From Hevea brasiliensis (Eukaryota > Streptophyta > Magnoliopsida > Malpighiales > Euphorbiaceae), in contig NW_026614691.1 in NCBI RefSeq assembly GCF_030052815.1, forward strand, positions 1 to 64,000: a stretch of 64,000 nucleotides of DNA. The letters are read 5' to 3'. Positions within the stretch are counted from its first letter, which is position 1, and each line of letters starts with the position of its first letter. The position numbers and the translations under genes are program-made. The notes under the pieces were generated by a model, which made no database searches, was not told where the DNA came from, and was given only the letters and a program-made list of their open reading frames with translations. Shown here one piece after another: positions 23,597-34,789 of the stretch.

Positions 23597-24033
23597 TATC
23601 ACTATTTAACAATTAAATAAAACATACATGCTTAAATTAAATTGAATATCTCATATTCAACTTAAAAATCCAGATTTGAATATGATTCAAATAAATTTAA
23701 AAATTCATATTTGAATCTCATTAAAACAATTTTAAAAATTCAGATTTGAATCACATTCAAACATTTTTTAAAAAATCAGATTTCACTCACATTCAAACAT
23801 TTTTTTAAAAAATCAGATCTGAATTTTATTCAATCAATTTTAAAAAATCAGATTTAAATATCATTCAAATAACTTTAAAAATTCAGATTTAAATCACATT
23901 CAAAAAACTTTTAAAATTCAGATTTGAATCATATTCAAACAATTTTTAAAATTCTGATTTGAATCATAATTTAATTGTGTGATAAAAATTCTAATTAAAC
24001 AATTTAATTAGACATAAAATGTATCTTAGATCT
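23597..24033 (-). other. Copia 5' leader, part 2, AT-rich tandem repeats
   Basis: About eight or nine diverged units of 35-45 bp built on 'attcagatttgaatcacatt' and 'caaacaatttttaaa' occupy roughly 23650-23970. The stretch ends abruptly at about 24033 where gypsy LTR sequence begins. The PBS and the inner part of the copia 5' LTR that should follow are missing. Confidence 0.65.
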
Positions 24034-25030
24034 ACATGGCAATATGCCATTCTGTGATTTTATGGCTTTTAGCCATTCTGACCTTGTATTGAGATTTGGC
24101 CTTGTGTCTGATATTATTTACAGCTTGTTAGCATTACGTTGCCTGCTGGGAGATGCATATGTGACCGATGGTGTGACGGCTCGAGGTACTTGATAACCAG
24201 TGCCAGTTTACCCGCTTATCCAGTCCAGTCGTCTAGTGTAGGTTACTTGGGCAACCAAATGAATGAAAATGGGCAAAGTAAAAGAAATAAATGAATGGAT
24301 ATACAAATACAAGACAAACAAAACAGGCACATGCAATACATATTTATTTTCTGTTATTTCATGTTATTTTATTATTGCACCACTAAGCATTATTGCTTAG
24401 CGCGTTGCTTTGCCACGCAGGTATCGGAGATACTGATCGTGAGTCCAGAGACCGCAGATCGGGTGAGTCCATCCTGCGATTCGCACGATCCGTGTCACCT
24501 CACTACCTTGATTGCATTGGTAGGGCACTAGGTGTCATTTTGTCATTTGTAAATAAATTTTTATTTTCTCATATGTATTTGGATCTATGTAATGCATTTT
24601 GATGTTCATGTAAATAATGAAAGTTATGGTCATGAATGCAAAATTTGAGCATTTATTTGTTGTTTGTATATGAGTATTCTGAGAAATGGATGTTTGAGAA
24701 ATGAAAAGGTTGTTGAGACCTGAAATTAAAAAATTGTTGAGATTTTTGATATTGGAGTTTGGGAATGATTGAATGTGAATATGGGAAGTGTTTTTTTTCA
24801 GGTTCCGAAGAACTGTTTTCTCCATTTTTAATCGGTACTCTGCCGAATTTTCTTTAAAATTTTCGGAACCTCAAATAAATAATACTTTTGATAAATGGCT
24901 TAAATAAATTATATTTCACAAATTATATTTAAAAGCATGATATAAATTAATTAAGGTATATTAAAGTGTGCCGGTACACCGTGTGGCATTACTTACTCGG
25001 GTATACTGAACACGGGTAAGGGGCGTCACA
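24034..25030 (+). repeat. LTR A, 5'-truncated (last 1 kb only)
   Basis: Matches the last third of LTRs B and C, from 'acatggcaatatgccattc' to the end 'gggcgtcaca'. The first 2.08 kb of the LTR is absent. The join with copia leader at 24033/24034 shows no LTR terminus, so it is a deletion breakpoint. Confidence 0.85.
24376..24422 (+). promoter_or_regulatory. LTR two-hairpin module, LTR A
   Basis: TGCACCA, then CTAAGCA-ttat-TGCTTAG (24383-24400, perfect 7-bp stem). A second stem-loop follows (gcgttgc...gccacgc, one mismatch, one base short in this copy), then CAGGT. It lies about 610 bp from the LTR end. Confidence 0.65.
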
Positions 25031-25035
25031 TTTAG

Positions 25036-25053
25036 TGGTATCGAGCACGGTTT
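25036..25053 (+). promoter_or_regulatory. PBS, initiator tRNA-Met, unit A
   Basis: 'tggtatcgagcacggttt' begins 5 bases after LTR A. It lacks one A of the 'tggtatcagagc' seen in the second unit (32862), another CAG-site difference. Confidence 0.85.
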
Positions 25054-25156
25054 AGGCGTTTAGGGCCTAGATTGAGTCCATACCATGCATTGCATTTGTA
25101 AGAGTCGAGGTGACACTAATGCAGATCTGTTTGTTTTCTCTTATTTTGAATAGGAT

Positions 25157-26330
25157 ATGGACCCTTCATCACGAGCGATCGAGGAAGAAGTGGAGAGTTA
25201 TGCTCCACCTGCAGGTGAGGCCCGGGGCATGAGAGAATCTGCTCCGCCACTCAAGCGAGCTTGCTCGACCTCCACAGCCATGTTTGACAAATGGCCGATT
25301 TCTTGAACAAATGGCGGGTAATGCCAGCACCCCACCACCACTCCACCACGGTAAATCATACGAAAAGGCTAAGAAAGTTTGGAGCGGTGGATTTCTATGG
25401 CAAAAAGAAGATGATTCTGTTGCGGTAGAATTGGTTGAAAACGAGCAGGCGAGTTCTAAAACAACTCCACTTTGCACTCCAGAGCAAAACCTGGAAGCTG
25501 CCATATCTTTGCTGCAAGATGATGCCTATGAGTGGTGGGACACGGTGTCCAGTGAAGTGCAGCCAGAAGCTGTAACTAGGGACTTCTTTCTCTCCGAATT
25601 CAAGAAGAAATATGTGGGTACTGTATACTTGGAAGAGAGAAGAAGAGAGTTTATTAACCTGAGGCAGAGATAGTTGTCAGTAGCCGGGTATGAGAAGGAA
25701 TTCGTAAGATTGAGCCGCTATGGAAGGGAGATAGTCCCTAATGAAGCTGAAAGATGTAAGAGATTTGAAGAGGGACTAAATGACAACATCAAGATCCACT
25801 CAACGCCTTGGGAATCACGAAATTTACCAAGTTAGTGGAAGTGCAATAAAGGTTGAAAAAGTAAGAATCGGTGAGCGGACTAGAAGGGAAAGAGCGGAAG
25901 AGGGGCCCAGGTCAGTCTAGTTCAGCTCCTGCATTTGGGAAGAAGTTCAAGGGTCCTCCTGCACAGAGTTCAGGGCAACCACAAGGTCAGGGCCAGTCTC
26001 AGGGACCCAGGCCACAGTATACCCCTAGGAGAGGTCAGTCCACACCATCAGTGGGCAGCTCTCCAGGGATGGGGTTCAGGGGACCAGCCCCAGCAACTTC
26101 TACATGTCCACACTGCTTGAAATGGCATAAGGGGGAGTATTGGAGAGTGACTGGTGCCTGCTTAAGGTGTGGGTCAACAGAGCATCAATTGAAGAACTGT
26201 CCACGCAGAACTACTATAGCTGCTCCAACGCATGAGCGACACTGCTCTGCACCACGAGAGGTAGAAAATGCGGTAAATCGAGGCGGTTGGACCATCACGA
26301 GGCTGCATCGAGCGGCCAGAGGCGGATAAC
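25157..26330 (+). pseudogene. Unit A gag
   Basis: ATG at 25157 opens 'MDPSSRAIEEEVESYAPP'. After a stop and frame change near 25300 the capsid part reads 'CTPEQNLEAAISLLQDDAYE', 'WWDTVSSEV', 'DFFLSEFKKKYVGTVYLEER' and 'GYEKEFVRLSRYGREIVP', the conserved Retrotrans_gag region (about 25480-25800). An in-frame stop follows 'INLRQR'. The nucleocapsid part, in a further frame, has 'CPHCLKWHKGEYW' and a CCHC knuckle 'CLRCGSTEHQLKNC' at about 26160-26205. Gag assembles the particle and binds element RNA. It is nearly colinear with unit B, from which it differs mostly by one- to few-base gaps. Confidence 0.88.
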
Positions 26331-26349
26331 GGACCACCTGCGGAGCTTA

Positions 26350-26822
26350 TGCCTTGAGAGCTCGGGAGGAGCAAGATGCCGGATGTCATCGAGTGCGTTC
26401 TCCTCTACAATACTCCTGTGCATGCATTGGTGGATCCAGGATCCACTCATTCATACATCTGCATCAACTTACCCGTAGAAAGGGGATACTAGTAGGGAGA
26501 GTGACCAAGACATTCGGTCACTAATCCATTGGGCCACAGTGTGGTAGTGAACAAAGTATACAAGGGTTGCCCGTTAAGGATTCAGGGGTATGAATTCTTG
26601 GCAGACCTAATTGAGTTGCCCTTCCATGAGTTTGACGTGATATTGGGAATGGATTGGTTGTCACGTCATCAGACAATAGTTGATTGCAAATTGAAGAGAA
26701 TTTCTTTGAAAACTTCTGAGGGTAATGAGATCACAGTTGTGGGGGAAAGGACAGATTTCTTGTCCAATGTCATCTCAGCCATAGTTGCAAGAAGAATGAT
26801 GAGAAAAGGCTATGAAGCCTAA
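26350..26822 (+). pseudogene. Unit A aspartic protease
   Basis: The active-site region is 'ALVDPGSTHSYI' at about 26425-26460, with D-P-G where most retroelement proteases have D-S/T-G; unit B has the same. After a frame shift, 26529-26822 encodes 'YKGCPLRIQGYEF' and 'FDVILGMDWLSRHQ', the conserved C-terminal part of the gypsy protease ending in the 'GMDWL' block that leads to RT. Confidence 0.82.
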
Positions 26823-28200
26823 CTAGCACATGTGGTGGAATCTTTGAGCTAAGCCAAACTTGAGTGACATACCCACAGAAGAGACTTCCCAGGTATTTCT
26901 GAAGAGTTGCACAGTTTGCCACGAAGAGAAGTTGAATTTGCTATTGAGACAACTGCCGGTGCACACCCATTTCCATTGCTCTTTATAGGATGGCACCCAG
27001 AATTGAGGAGTTGAAAACTTCAGTTGCAAGAGTTGCTTGATAAGGGTTCATACGCGATGTGACACCATGGGAGCTCGGTCTTTGTTGTGAAAAAGAAGGA
27101 TGGGACTTTGAGGCTATGCATTGATTACCTGGATTGAATAAAGTGACAAATGAAGAACAAATATTCGTTGCCTAGAATTGATGATCTATTTGATCGATTG
27201 AAGGAAGCGAGAGTATTTTCTAAAATTGATCTCAGTCGAGTATCATCGGTTGAGGGTGAAGGATGCGGATGTGCCAAAGCGCATTCAGGACCCGATATGG
27301 GCATTATGAGTTTCTAGTGATGCTCTTTGGCCTAACAAATGCACCAGCGGCATTCATGGACCTTATGAACTTTATCTTCCATCCACACTTAGATCGGTTT
27401 GTAGTGGTCTTTATTGATGATATTTTGGTATATTCCAAGACCAGGGAAGAACATGATGAGCATTTGAGGATTGTTCTGCAAACCACGAGAGAAAAGAAAA
27501 GAAGGCGTATGCTAAGTGTCCAAGTGTGACTTTTGGTTGAATGAGATTGCATTCCTTGGACACATAGTGTCGGTGATGGGATTAGGTGGATCCCAAGAAA
27601 ATAGAAGCGATGATGGAATGGAAGCCTCCTAGAAATACAAGCGAGGTCGAAGCTTCTTGGGGCTAGTGGGTATTCTGAGAAGATTTGTGAAGGATTTTCC
27701 TAATAGCCGCTCCAATGACCAAGTTGTTACATAAGAATGTCGGATTTGACTGGAATGAGAAGTGTCGGACCAGTTTTGAGAAATTGAAGGCTATGTTGTG
27801 AGGCACCAAGTGTGCTGCGGATGTCGGGAAAGGATTTTGTGGTCTATAGTGATGCCTCGCATAATGGGTTAGGGTGTGCATTGATGCAAGAAGGGAAGGT
27901 GGCCGCTTATGCTTCCAGGCAGCTAAGGCCACATGAACAGAACTACCCTACTCATGATCTAGAGCTTGCGCAATTATCTTCGTGAAGATATGGAGGCATT
28001 ACTTGCATGGTGAAAAGTGCTACATTTACACGGACCACAAAAACACAAATACTTGCCAACCGAAGGAGCTCAACCTTAGAGCAGGCGATGGATTGAGTTC
28101 TGAAGGACTATATTTGTGTAATTGACTACCATCACGGGAAGGCAAATGTAGTTCTTGATGCTTTGAGCAGAAAATCCATGACAGCCTTGAGATCATTGAA
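26823..28200 (+). pseudogene. Unit A reverse transcriptase-RNase H
   Basis: RT starts after a linker near 27000. Blocks seen are '[17 protein letters not shown]', '[14 protein letters not shown]' (27150-27195), 'FSKIDLS' (27217-27237), '[20 protein letters not shown]' (27313-27375) and the catalytic '[12 protein letters not shown]' (27404-27439). RNase H shows '[17 protein letters not shown]' (27834-27885) and '[15 protein letters not shown]' (27925-27970). Compared with unit B this copy lacks or alters bases in several CAG/CTG triplets (for example 27233-27275 against 35060-35100), breaking the frame between conserved blocks. The enzymes make element cDNA. Confidence 0.88.
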
Positions 28201-28439
28201 TGCCCGTCTATCTTTGATTCGAGATGGAGCTATTTTGGCTGAGTTGCAAGTGGGGCCAAACTTGTTACAGCAGATTTTAGATGGGCAAAAGGCAAATAAA
28301 AAGTTAATGGCTATTATGAGCAAGATCTCAGAGGAAAAGCAGCGATTATGGGGTGAAAGCGGATGGGTGCCGATTACAAATGAAGGACTGTGTACGGATG
28401 ATGGGGAATTGAAGGCCAGTATTCTAAAAGAGTCACAAA

Positions 28440-29777
28440 ACAGTCTCTATGCTATTCACCCAGGAAGAACAAAGATGTATCATGATCTGAAGCTTGATTG
28501 GTGGCACAGTATGAAGAGGGACATAGTGACTATGTGACTAAATGCTTGACATGTCGGCAAGTCAAGGCGAACATCAAGTTCCATCGGGTTTGCTACTGAC
28601 CTATCGCATACCGAATGGAAATGGGATCGGTCACCATGGATTTTGTAAGTGGTCTACCTCTCACCCGGAAGAAACATGATACAACATGGGTGATAGTTGA
28701 TAGATCGACAAAGTCAGCACACTTTCTCGCGATTAGACCGACTACTCACTAGAGAGGTTAGCGGTGTATATCGGTGAGATAGTTAGGCAGCTTGCATGGA
28801 ATTCCACTTTCCATCATATCTGATCGAGACCCAAGGTTTACATCGAGATTCTGGAAGAAGTTGCATGAGTCCTTGGGTACACAACTCCATTTCAGCACAG
28901 CTTTCCATCCTCAGACGGATGGGCAATCAGAAAGAGTAATCCAGGTAAACAATTGAAACCAATGAAATTGATACAAATATTAAATTAAAATGATAACAAT
29001 AACGTGAAATATATGTCAGGTCCTTGAGGATATGCTGAGGAGTTGTGTCATTGAGTTTGAGGGAAGTTGGTACAGATACCTCCCACTGGTAGAATTTGTA
29101 TATAACAATAGCTACCAGGCTAGCATTCAAATGGCCCCATATGAAGCACTGTATGGAAGAAAATGTAGAACTCCAGTGTGCTGGACTAAATTGGGCAAAG
29201 ATAAACTGGTAGGGCCAGACCTGGTGAAACAGACTGAGGACAAAGTAAAATTGATCAAAGCTAATCTGAAGGTTGCCTCGGACAGACAGAAATCTTATGC
29301 CGACCTGAAGAGAAAAGAAATAGAATATGTGGTTGGCGACAAAGTGTTCCTCAAGGTGTCACCGTGGAAGAAGGTATTGAGATTTGGAAGAAAAGGTAAG
29401 TTAAGCCCTAGGTTCATTGGCCCATATGAAGTCATTGAACGTGTGGGTCCAGTAGCCTATAGTCTAGCTTTACCACAGTGGACAAGATCCACAATGTGTT
29501 CCACGTGTCCATGCTCAGAAGATACCGCTCAGATCCTTCACATGTCATCTCCAGGGAAGAAATTGAAATACAACCGGATTTGACATATGAAGAAGAACCT
29601 CTACGGATCCTAGCTCGGGAAGTGAAAGAGTTGAGGAACAAGCAGATTCCACTGGTGAAAGTGCTTTGGAGGCACCACAACACTGAGGAGGCAACTTGGG
29701 AAAGTGAAGAGACGATGAGGCAACAGTTCCCTCAACTGTTTGCATCGAGTAAATTTCGAGGACGAAATTTAAATTAG
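28440..29777 (+). pseudogene. Unit A integrase with C-terminal chromodomain
   Basis: The zinc-binding part includes 'HPGRTKMYHDLKLDWWHSMK' (28456-28516). The catalytic core shows '[15 protein letters not shown]', '[18 protein letters not shown]' (28813-28863) and '[14 protein letters not shown]' (28903-28944), the last holding the catalytic Glu. A 75-bp intron-like gap follows, then 'VLEDMLRSCVIEFEGSWYRY' from 29020. The C-terminal half runs to 'MLRRYRSDPSHVISREEIEI' and a chromodomain 'VLWRHHNTEEATWESEE' (29659-29710), stop at 29775-29777, ten bases before LTR B. A chromodomain tethers chromovirus integrase to marked chromatin. One frame change near 29478 separates core and chromodomain. Confidence 0.87.
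28945..29019 (+). other. Intron-like 75-bp GT...AG insertion in unit A integrase
   Basis: Coding sequence ending ATC CAG is followed by GTAAAC..., 75 bp of AT-rich DNA with in-frame stops, then ...ATGTCAG and coding resumes GTC CTT GAG GAT. Removing exactly this stretch restores the normal integrase sequence 'RVIQ/VLEDML'. A plausible branch site is 'tgataac'. The unit B copy at 47784-47858 looks identical base for base. The length is divisible by three, but the stops show it is not a coding insert. Confidence 0.75.
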
Positions 29778-29786
29778 AGGAAGAGT

Positions 29787-32700
29787 TGTAACACCCTCCG
29801 GTAGCAATTAGACATTCTCTTATTCAGGTGACGATGTCGTCAGGACGACTAGAATGTCTGGAAAAATTTTTAAACTTAAGTGAGGAACATAATCAATTCA
29901 AATATTAATAAGAAAAATTTAATAAAAATTTTAGAAATAAAATACAACCAAATTAAGCAGTAGGTGCCCTAGCGAGGGTAACGAGAGGAAGTTGCGGTTC
30001 TGAATGAAGAGCTCTAGACAGGAAAAATTATAAAATAATTTTGGGACTCCAGAAGAAGGGTCATTGAGGTTCCTATGGCATTAGAATTCCAAGAAAATAT
30101 TTAGGAAAATTTTTCAATCAGTCTGACCAATTTTGACCCGTTAAGCCAAGCGGAGGGCATTTTGGTCATTTCGCCTTCAGAGGTGATTTTTGGCCGACTT
30201 GTCCAGTTAATTAAATAATTAATATGACATAAAATATGAAGAAACATTACTAAAAATTAAATTGAAATTGAGTAGTGATGAAAAGAAAAGAAAAATCCAT
30301 AAAAATGCCAAATATGACATCATTATGATGTCATTTGAAAGTCTCCACCAATTATAATTAAACAACCATATTATTAACTAATAAAAGAGACTAAATGAAG
30401 ACCAACTTAACCAAAAATACAGCAGCCACCTCCTTCAAACCAGCCAAAACGTAGAGAGAGAGAAGATAGGGTTTCCACCATAGCCATTCTTTGCAAGCTT
30501 TCATTCTCATGCTTCCTCACCATATTTCCTCAAGACCCCAACACTAAAATGAATCCTTGGACCTAGAGGAAGTGTTTGGAAGCCAAGAGAGTACAAGAAA
30601 AGTTAAACTTAAAGGTTAGTGCATTAGATACCTAAAACTCTTTATTTTCATGATTAGTAACTTGAATTGAGTAAGAATTTGTAACTAAAATGAACAATAA
30701 TTATGTGTATACATACCATAAATTTCGGCTGCCCTATTGAAGGAACAATAATGGAGTGTTTTGATGGACTTAAAGTGGATTAGAGATTATGTTTAAACCA
30801 TATATGCATGTGGATAGTGAATGAGATAGTTAATTCAAGCATGTTGTGAAAACTCATATGGAAATTAGGGTTTCGAGAAGTGAAAATTTGACTTGGCTTA
30901 GGAAATTGTTAGAGAACATTTTAATGGTCAATTAGTGACCATTTTAGGTAAGTTGACCACAATTTGGACTGAAATAATGCATGGCAAAGTGAATGTGTAG
31001 GCTGCCTAAAGGCAGTGAGGTGTGAAATTTCAGTCCACTTGGACTGCCATAGCTTTGGCTGTGTTGGTCCAATTGGTGTTTGGCTAATTGGACATGAAAC
31101 TAGGCTTATAATGGCACATTTTTGTTGAAGAAACCATGCCCAAAAGACCAAAGCAAGAGGACCAAAACTTGGCCCCAATCCGGATACCCTGCAACAGCAC
31201 CTGCAGAAATGACCAAATGAACAATAACTGTTCATTTGGCCATAACTCACTGTAGATATGGTCAATTGACCTGAAATTTTTACAACAACAATTTAAGACA
31301 TAGACAAACAATTTTCATGAAGGAACCTACCCCAAATTATGGCCAGAACCCATCCAACCAAGTGACTCGATTCTTGTTCATGTTATTCTTGTAGATATGG
31401 TCAATTCTGCAGATTGGCAATCCGGCCAGCTGTGGTTTTGGACCATATCTAGAGCTACAAAACTCAAATGGAGTGATTCAAAAAGAAATTCAACTAGACA
31501 AAATAAGGAACAACTTTTATGTTTTCCATTTCTTCAAATTCCCACTGCAACAGTGTCAATGGAACAGTAAATTTGAGCTACAAAACTGAAAATTCTGCTT
31601 CCCTTGGTTTAAACTTTGAAATGGTATAAATGCTTAATGACAACAAGTTTTGAATGCCAAATGTGGTATATTTGGAGTGCCAAAGTCAATGTACATATTT
31701 TCTATACAAAAGTCAACATTTATGTTGACCAATGAGGTGAATAGTGACAACAAAAACTTGAAATTCACAAATTGAAGAATTTAAAGGTTTCAAATGCCCT
31801 AGTATACCTAACAAGATTGGTTTGGATAGTTTGGCATGCCAATAGGGTTCGATTAGCGATACTAAACATGGCAATATGCCATTCGTGATTTTATGGCTTT
31901 TAGCCATTCTGACCTTGTATTGTCATTTGACATTGTGTATGATATTATTTACTTGTTAGTCATTACATTTGCACACCGGAGATGCATATGTGACCGATGG
32001 TGTAACGGCTCGAGTACTTGATAACCGGTGCGGTTACCGCTTATCGATCCGATCGTCTAGTGTAGGTTACTTGGGCAACCAAATGAATGAAAATGGGCAA
32101 AGTAAAAGAAATAAATGAATGGATATACAAATACAAGACAAACAAAAGCAGGCACATGCAATACATATTTATTTTACATTATTTCATGTTATTTTATTAT
32201 TGCACCACTAAGCATTATTGCTTAGCGCGTTGCTTTTGCCAGCGTAGGTCTTGGAGATACGATCGTGAGTCGGTGAACCGCAGAGTGGTGAGTCCATCTG
32301 CGATTCTGCACGATGTCCGTGTCACCTCACTACCTTGATTGCATTGGTAGGGCACTAGGTGTCATTTGTCATTTGTAACTAAATTTTTATTTTCTCATAT
32401 GTATTTGGATCTATGTAATGCATTTTGATGTTCATGTAAATAATGAAAGTTATGGTCATGAATGCAAAATTTGAGCATTTATTTGTTGTTTGTATATGAG
32501 TATTCTGAGAAATGGATGTTTGAGAAATGAAAAGGTTGTTGAGACCTGAAATTAAAAAATTGTTGAGATTTTTGATATTGGAGTTTGGGAATGATTGAAT
32601 GTGAATATTGGAAGTGTTTTTTTTCAGGTTCCGAAGAACTGTTTTCTCCATTTTTAATCGGTACTCTGCCGAATTTTCTTTAAAATTTTCGGAACCTCAA

Positions 32701-32856
32701 ATAAATAATACTTTTGATAAATGGCTTAAATAAATTATATTTCACAAATTATATTTAAAAGCATGATATAAATTAATTAAGGTATATTAAAGTGTGCCGG
32801 TACACCGTGTGGCATTACTTACTCGGGTATACTGTACACGGGTAAGGGGCATCACA
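29787..32856 (+). repeat. LTR B (complete, 3.07 kb, shared by both units)
   Basis: Starts TGTAACACCCTC after the purine-rich 'tagaggaagagt' and ends GGCATCACA, 5 bases before the PBS of unit B. It closely matches LTR C over its full length; LTR C lacks about 30 bp near 30680-30710. It carries the 'cataactcactgtagatatg' module (31241-31320) and the hairpin module at 32201. No host sequence or TSD is found on either side. Confidence 0.92.
32201..32249 (+). promoter_or_regulatory. LTR two-hairpin module, LTR B
   Basis: TGCACCA, CTAAGCA-ttat-TGCTTAG (32208-32225), then 'gcgttgcttttgccagcg' as the second stem-loop and AGGT. The right arm reads agcg rather than acgc, a further small difference from LTR C. 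Confidence 0.65.
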
Positions 32857-32861
32857 TTTAG

Positions 32862-32880
32862 TGGTATCAGAGCACGGTTT
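32862..32880 (+). promoter_or_regulatory. PBS, initiator tRNA-Met, unit B
   Basis: 'tggtatcagagcacggttt' starts 5 bases after LTR B. The first 12 bases match the complement of the plant initiator tRNA-Met 3' end. Confidence 0.9.
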
Positions 32881-32987
32881 AGGCGTTTCTGGGCCTAGAT
32901 TGAGTCCATACCATGCATTGCATTTGTAAGAGTCGAGGTGACACTAATGCAGATCTGTTTGTTTTTTTCTCTTATTTTGAATAGGAT

Positions 32988-34130
32988 ATGGACCCTTCAT
33001 CACGAGCGATCGAGGAAGAAGTGGAAGTTATGCTCCACTGCGGGTGAGGCGGGGCATGAGAGAATCTGCTCCGCCAGCTCAAGCGAGCTTGCTCGACCTC
33101 CACGAGCCATGTTTGACAAATGGCCGATTTCTTCAGACAAATGGCCGGGGTAATGCCAGCACCCCCACCACCACCAGCTCCACAGCAGAAATCATACCTG
33201 AAAAGGCTAAGAAAGTTTGGAGCAGTGGATTTCTATGGCAAAAGAGAAGATGATTACATTGCGGTAGAATTGGTTGAGCAGGCAGGCGAGTTCTAAAACA
33301 ACTCCACTTGCACTCCGAGCAAAACTTGGAAGCTGCCATATCTTTGTTGCAAGATGATGCCTATGAATGGTGGGACACGGTGTCGATGAAGTGCAGCGGA
33401 AGTGTAACTTGGGACTTCTTTCTCTCCGAATTCAAGAAGAAATATGTAGATCTTGTATACGGAAGAGAGAAGAAGAGAGTTTATTAACCTGAGGCAGAGA
33501 TAGTTGTCAGTAGCCGGGTATGAGAAGGAATTTGTAAGATTGAGCCGCTATGGAAGGGAGATAGTCCCTAATGAAGCTGAAAGATGTAAGAGATTTGAAG
33601 AGGGACTAAATGACAATATCAAGATCCGACTCACTTTGCCTTGGGAATCACGAAATTTACCAAGTTAGTGGAAGCTGCAATAAAGGTTGAAAAAGTAAGA
33701 ATCGGTGAAGCGGACTAGAAGGGAAAAGGCAGAAGAGGGGCCGAGTCGGTCTACTTGACTCCTGCATTTGGGAAGAAGTTGAAGGGTCCTCACTGCACGA
33801 GTTGAGGCAACCACAAGGTCGGGGCCGATCTCGGGGACCCGAGCCACAGTATACCCCTAGGAGAGGTCGGTCCACACCATCGGTGGCGGCTCTCCGAGGA
33901 TGGGGTTCGAGGACCAGCCCGGCAACTTCTACATGTCCACACTGCTTGAAATGGCATAAGAGTGTTGGAGAGTGGCGGTGCACACTGGGTGTGGGTCAAC
34001 GAGCATCAATTGAAGAAGCATCACGCAGAACTACTATAGCTGCTCCAACGCCAGCGACAGACCTACTCTGCACCACAGAGGTAGAAAATGCGGTAAATGA
34101 GGCGGTTGGACCATCACGAGGCTGCATGCG
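32988..34130 (+). pseudogene. Unit B gag
   Basis: ATG at 32988 opens 'MDPSSRAIEEEVE' as in unit A. Capsid blocks around 33320-33470 ('AISLLQDDAYEWWDTV', 'FFLSEFKKKYVDLVY') and 'AGYEKEFVRLSRYGREIVP' (33515-33570) are present in several frames, with the same in-frame stop after 'NLRQR'. The second half is damaged: 'CPHCLKWHK' near 33937 is intact, but the CCHC knuckle region near 33985-34025 is missing bases. Many differences from unit A fall in CAG or CTG triplets. Confidence 0.85.
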
Positions 34131-34199
34131 AGCCAGAGAGGCCGGATAACGGACCACCTGCGAGCTTATGCCTTGAGAGCTCGGGAGGAGCAAGATGCC

Positions 34200-34660
34200 G
34201 GATGTCATCGAGTGCGTTCTCCTCTACAATACTCCTGTGCATGCATTGGTGGATCCGGGATCCACTCATTCATACATCTGCATCAACTTACCCGTAGAAA
34301 GGGGATACTAGTAGGGAGAGTGACCAAGACATTACGGTCACTAATCCATTGGGCCACGATGTGGTAGTGAACAAAGTATACAAGGGTTGCCCATTAAGGA
34401 TTCGAGGTATGAATTCTTGGCGGACCTAATTGAGTTGCCCTTCCATGAGTTTGGCGTGATATTGGGAATGGATTGGTTGTCACGTCATCGGACAATAGTT
34501 GATTGCAAATTGAAGAGAATTTCTTTGAAAACTTAGAGGGTAATGAGATCACGGTTGTGGGGAAAGGATGATTTCTTGTCAATGTCATCTCGACCATAGT
34601 TGCAAGAAGAATGATGAGAAAAGGCTATGAAGCCTACCTAGCACATGTGGTGGAATCTTT
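34200..34660 (+). pseudogene. Unit B aspartic protease
   Basis: 'ALVDPGSTHSYI' at about 34245-34280 shows the same D-P-G active-site variant as unit A. The C-terminal 'GMDWLSRH' block is at about 34465-34490, with an Asp-to-Gly difference just upstream (FGVILGMDWL). It leads into RT. Confidence 0.8.
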
Positions 34661-34789
34661 GGCGGGCTAAGCCAAACTTGAGTGACATACCCACAGAAGA
34701 GACTTCCCAGGTATTTCTGAAGAGTTGCACAGTTTGCCACGAGAAGAGAAGTTGAATTTGCTATTGAGACAACTGCAAGATCTGACACC

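Noticed and set aside
24535..24825. A 90-codon minus-strand ORF repeated in LTR A, B and C (also 32379-32651 and 51207-51479)
   Set aside because: It runs antisense through AT-rich LTR sequence with no family match. Repetition reflects LTR identity.
25036..25055. tRNA-like sequence near the LTR ends
   Set aside because: Only the 12-18 bases complementary to the initiator tRNA-Met 3' end are present; these are primer-binding sites, not tRNA genes.
33657..33999. Long minus-strand ORFs opposite unit B gag
   Set aside because: Shadow of the Pro/Gln-rich gag hinge on the other strand; the same frames are broken in unit A.
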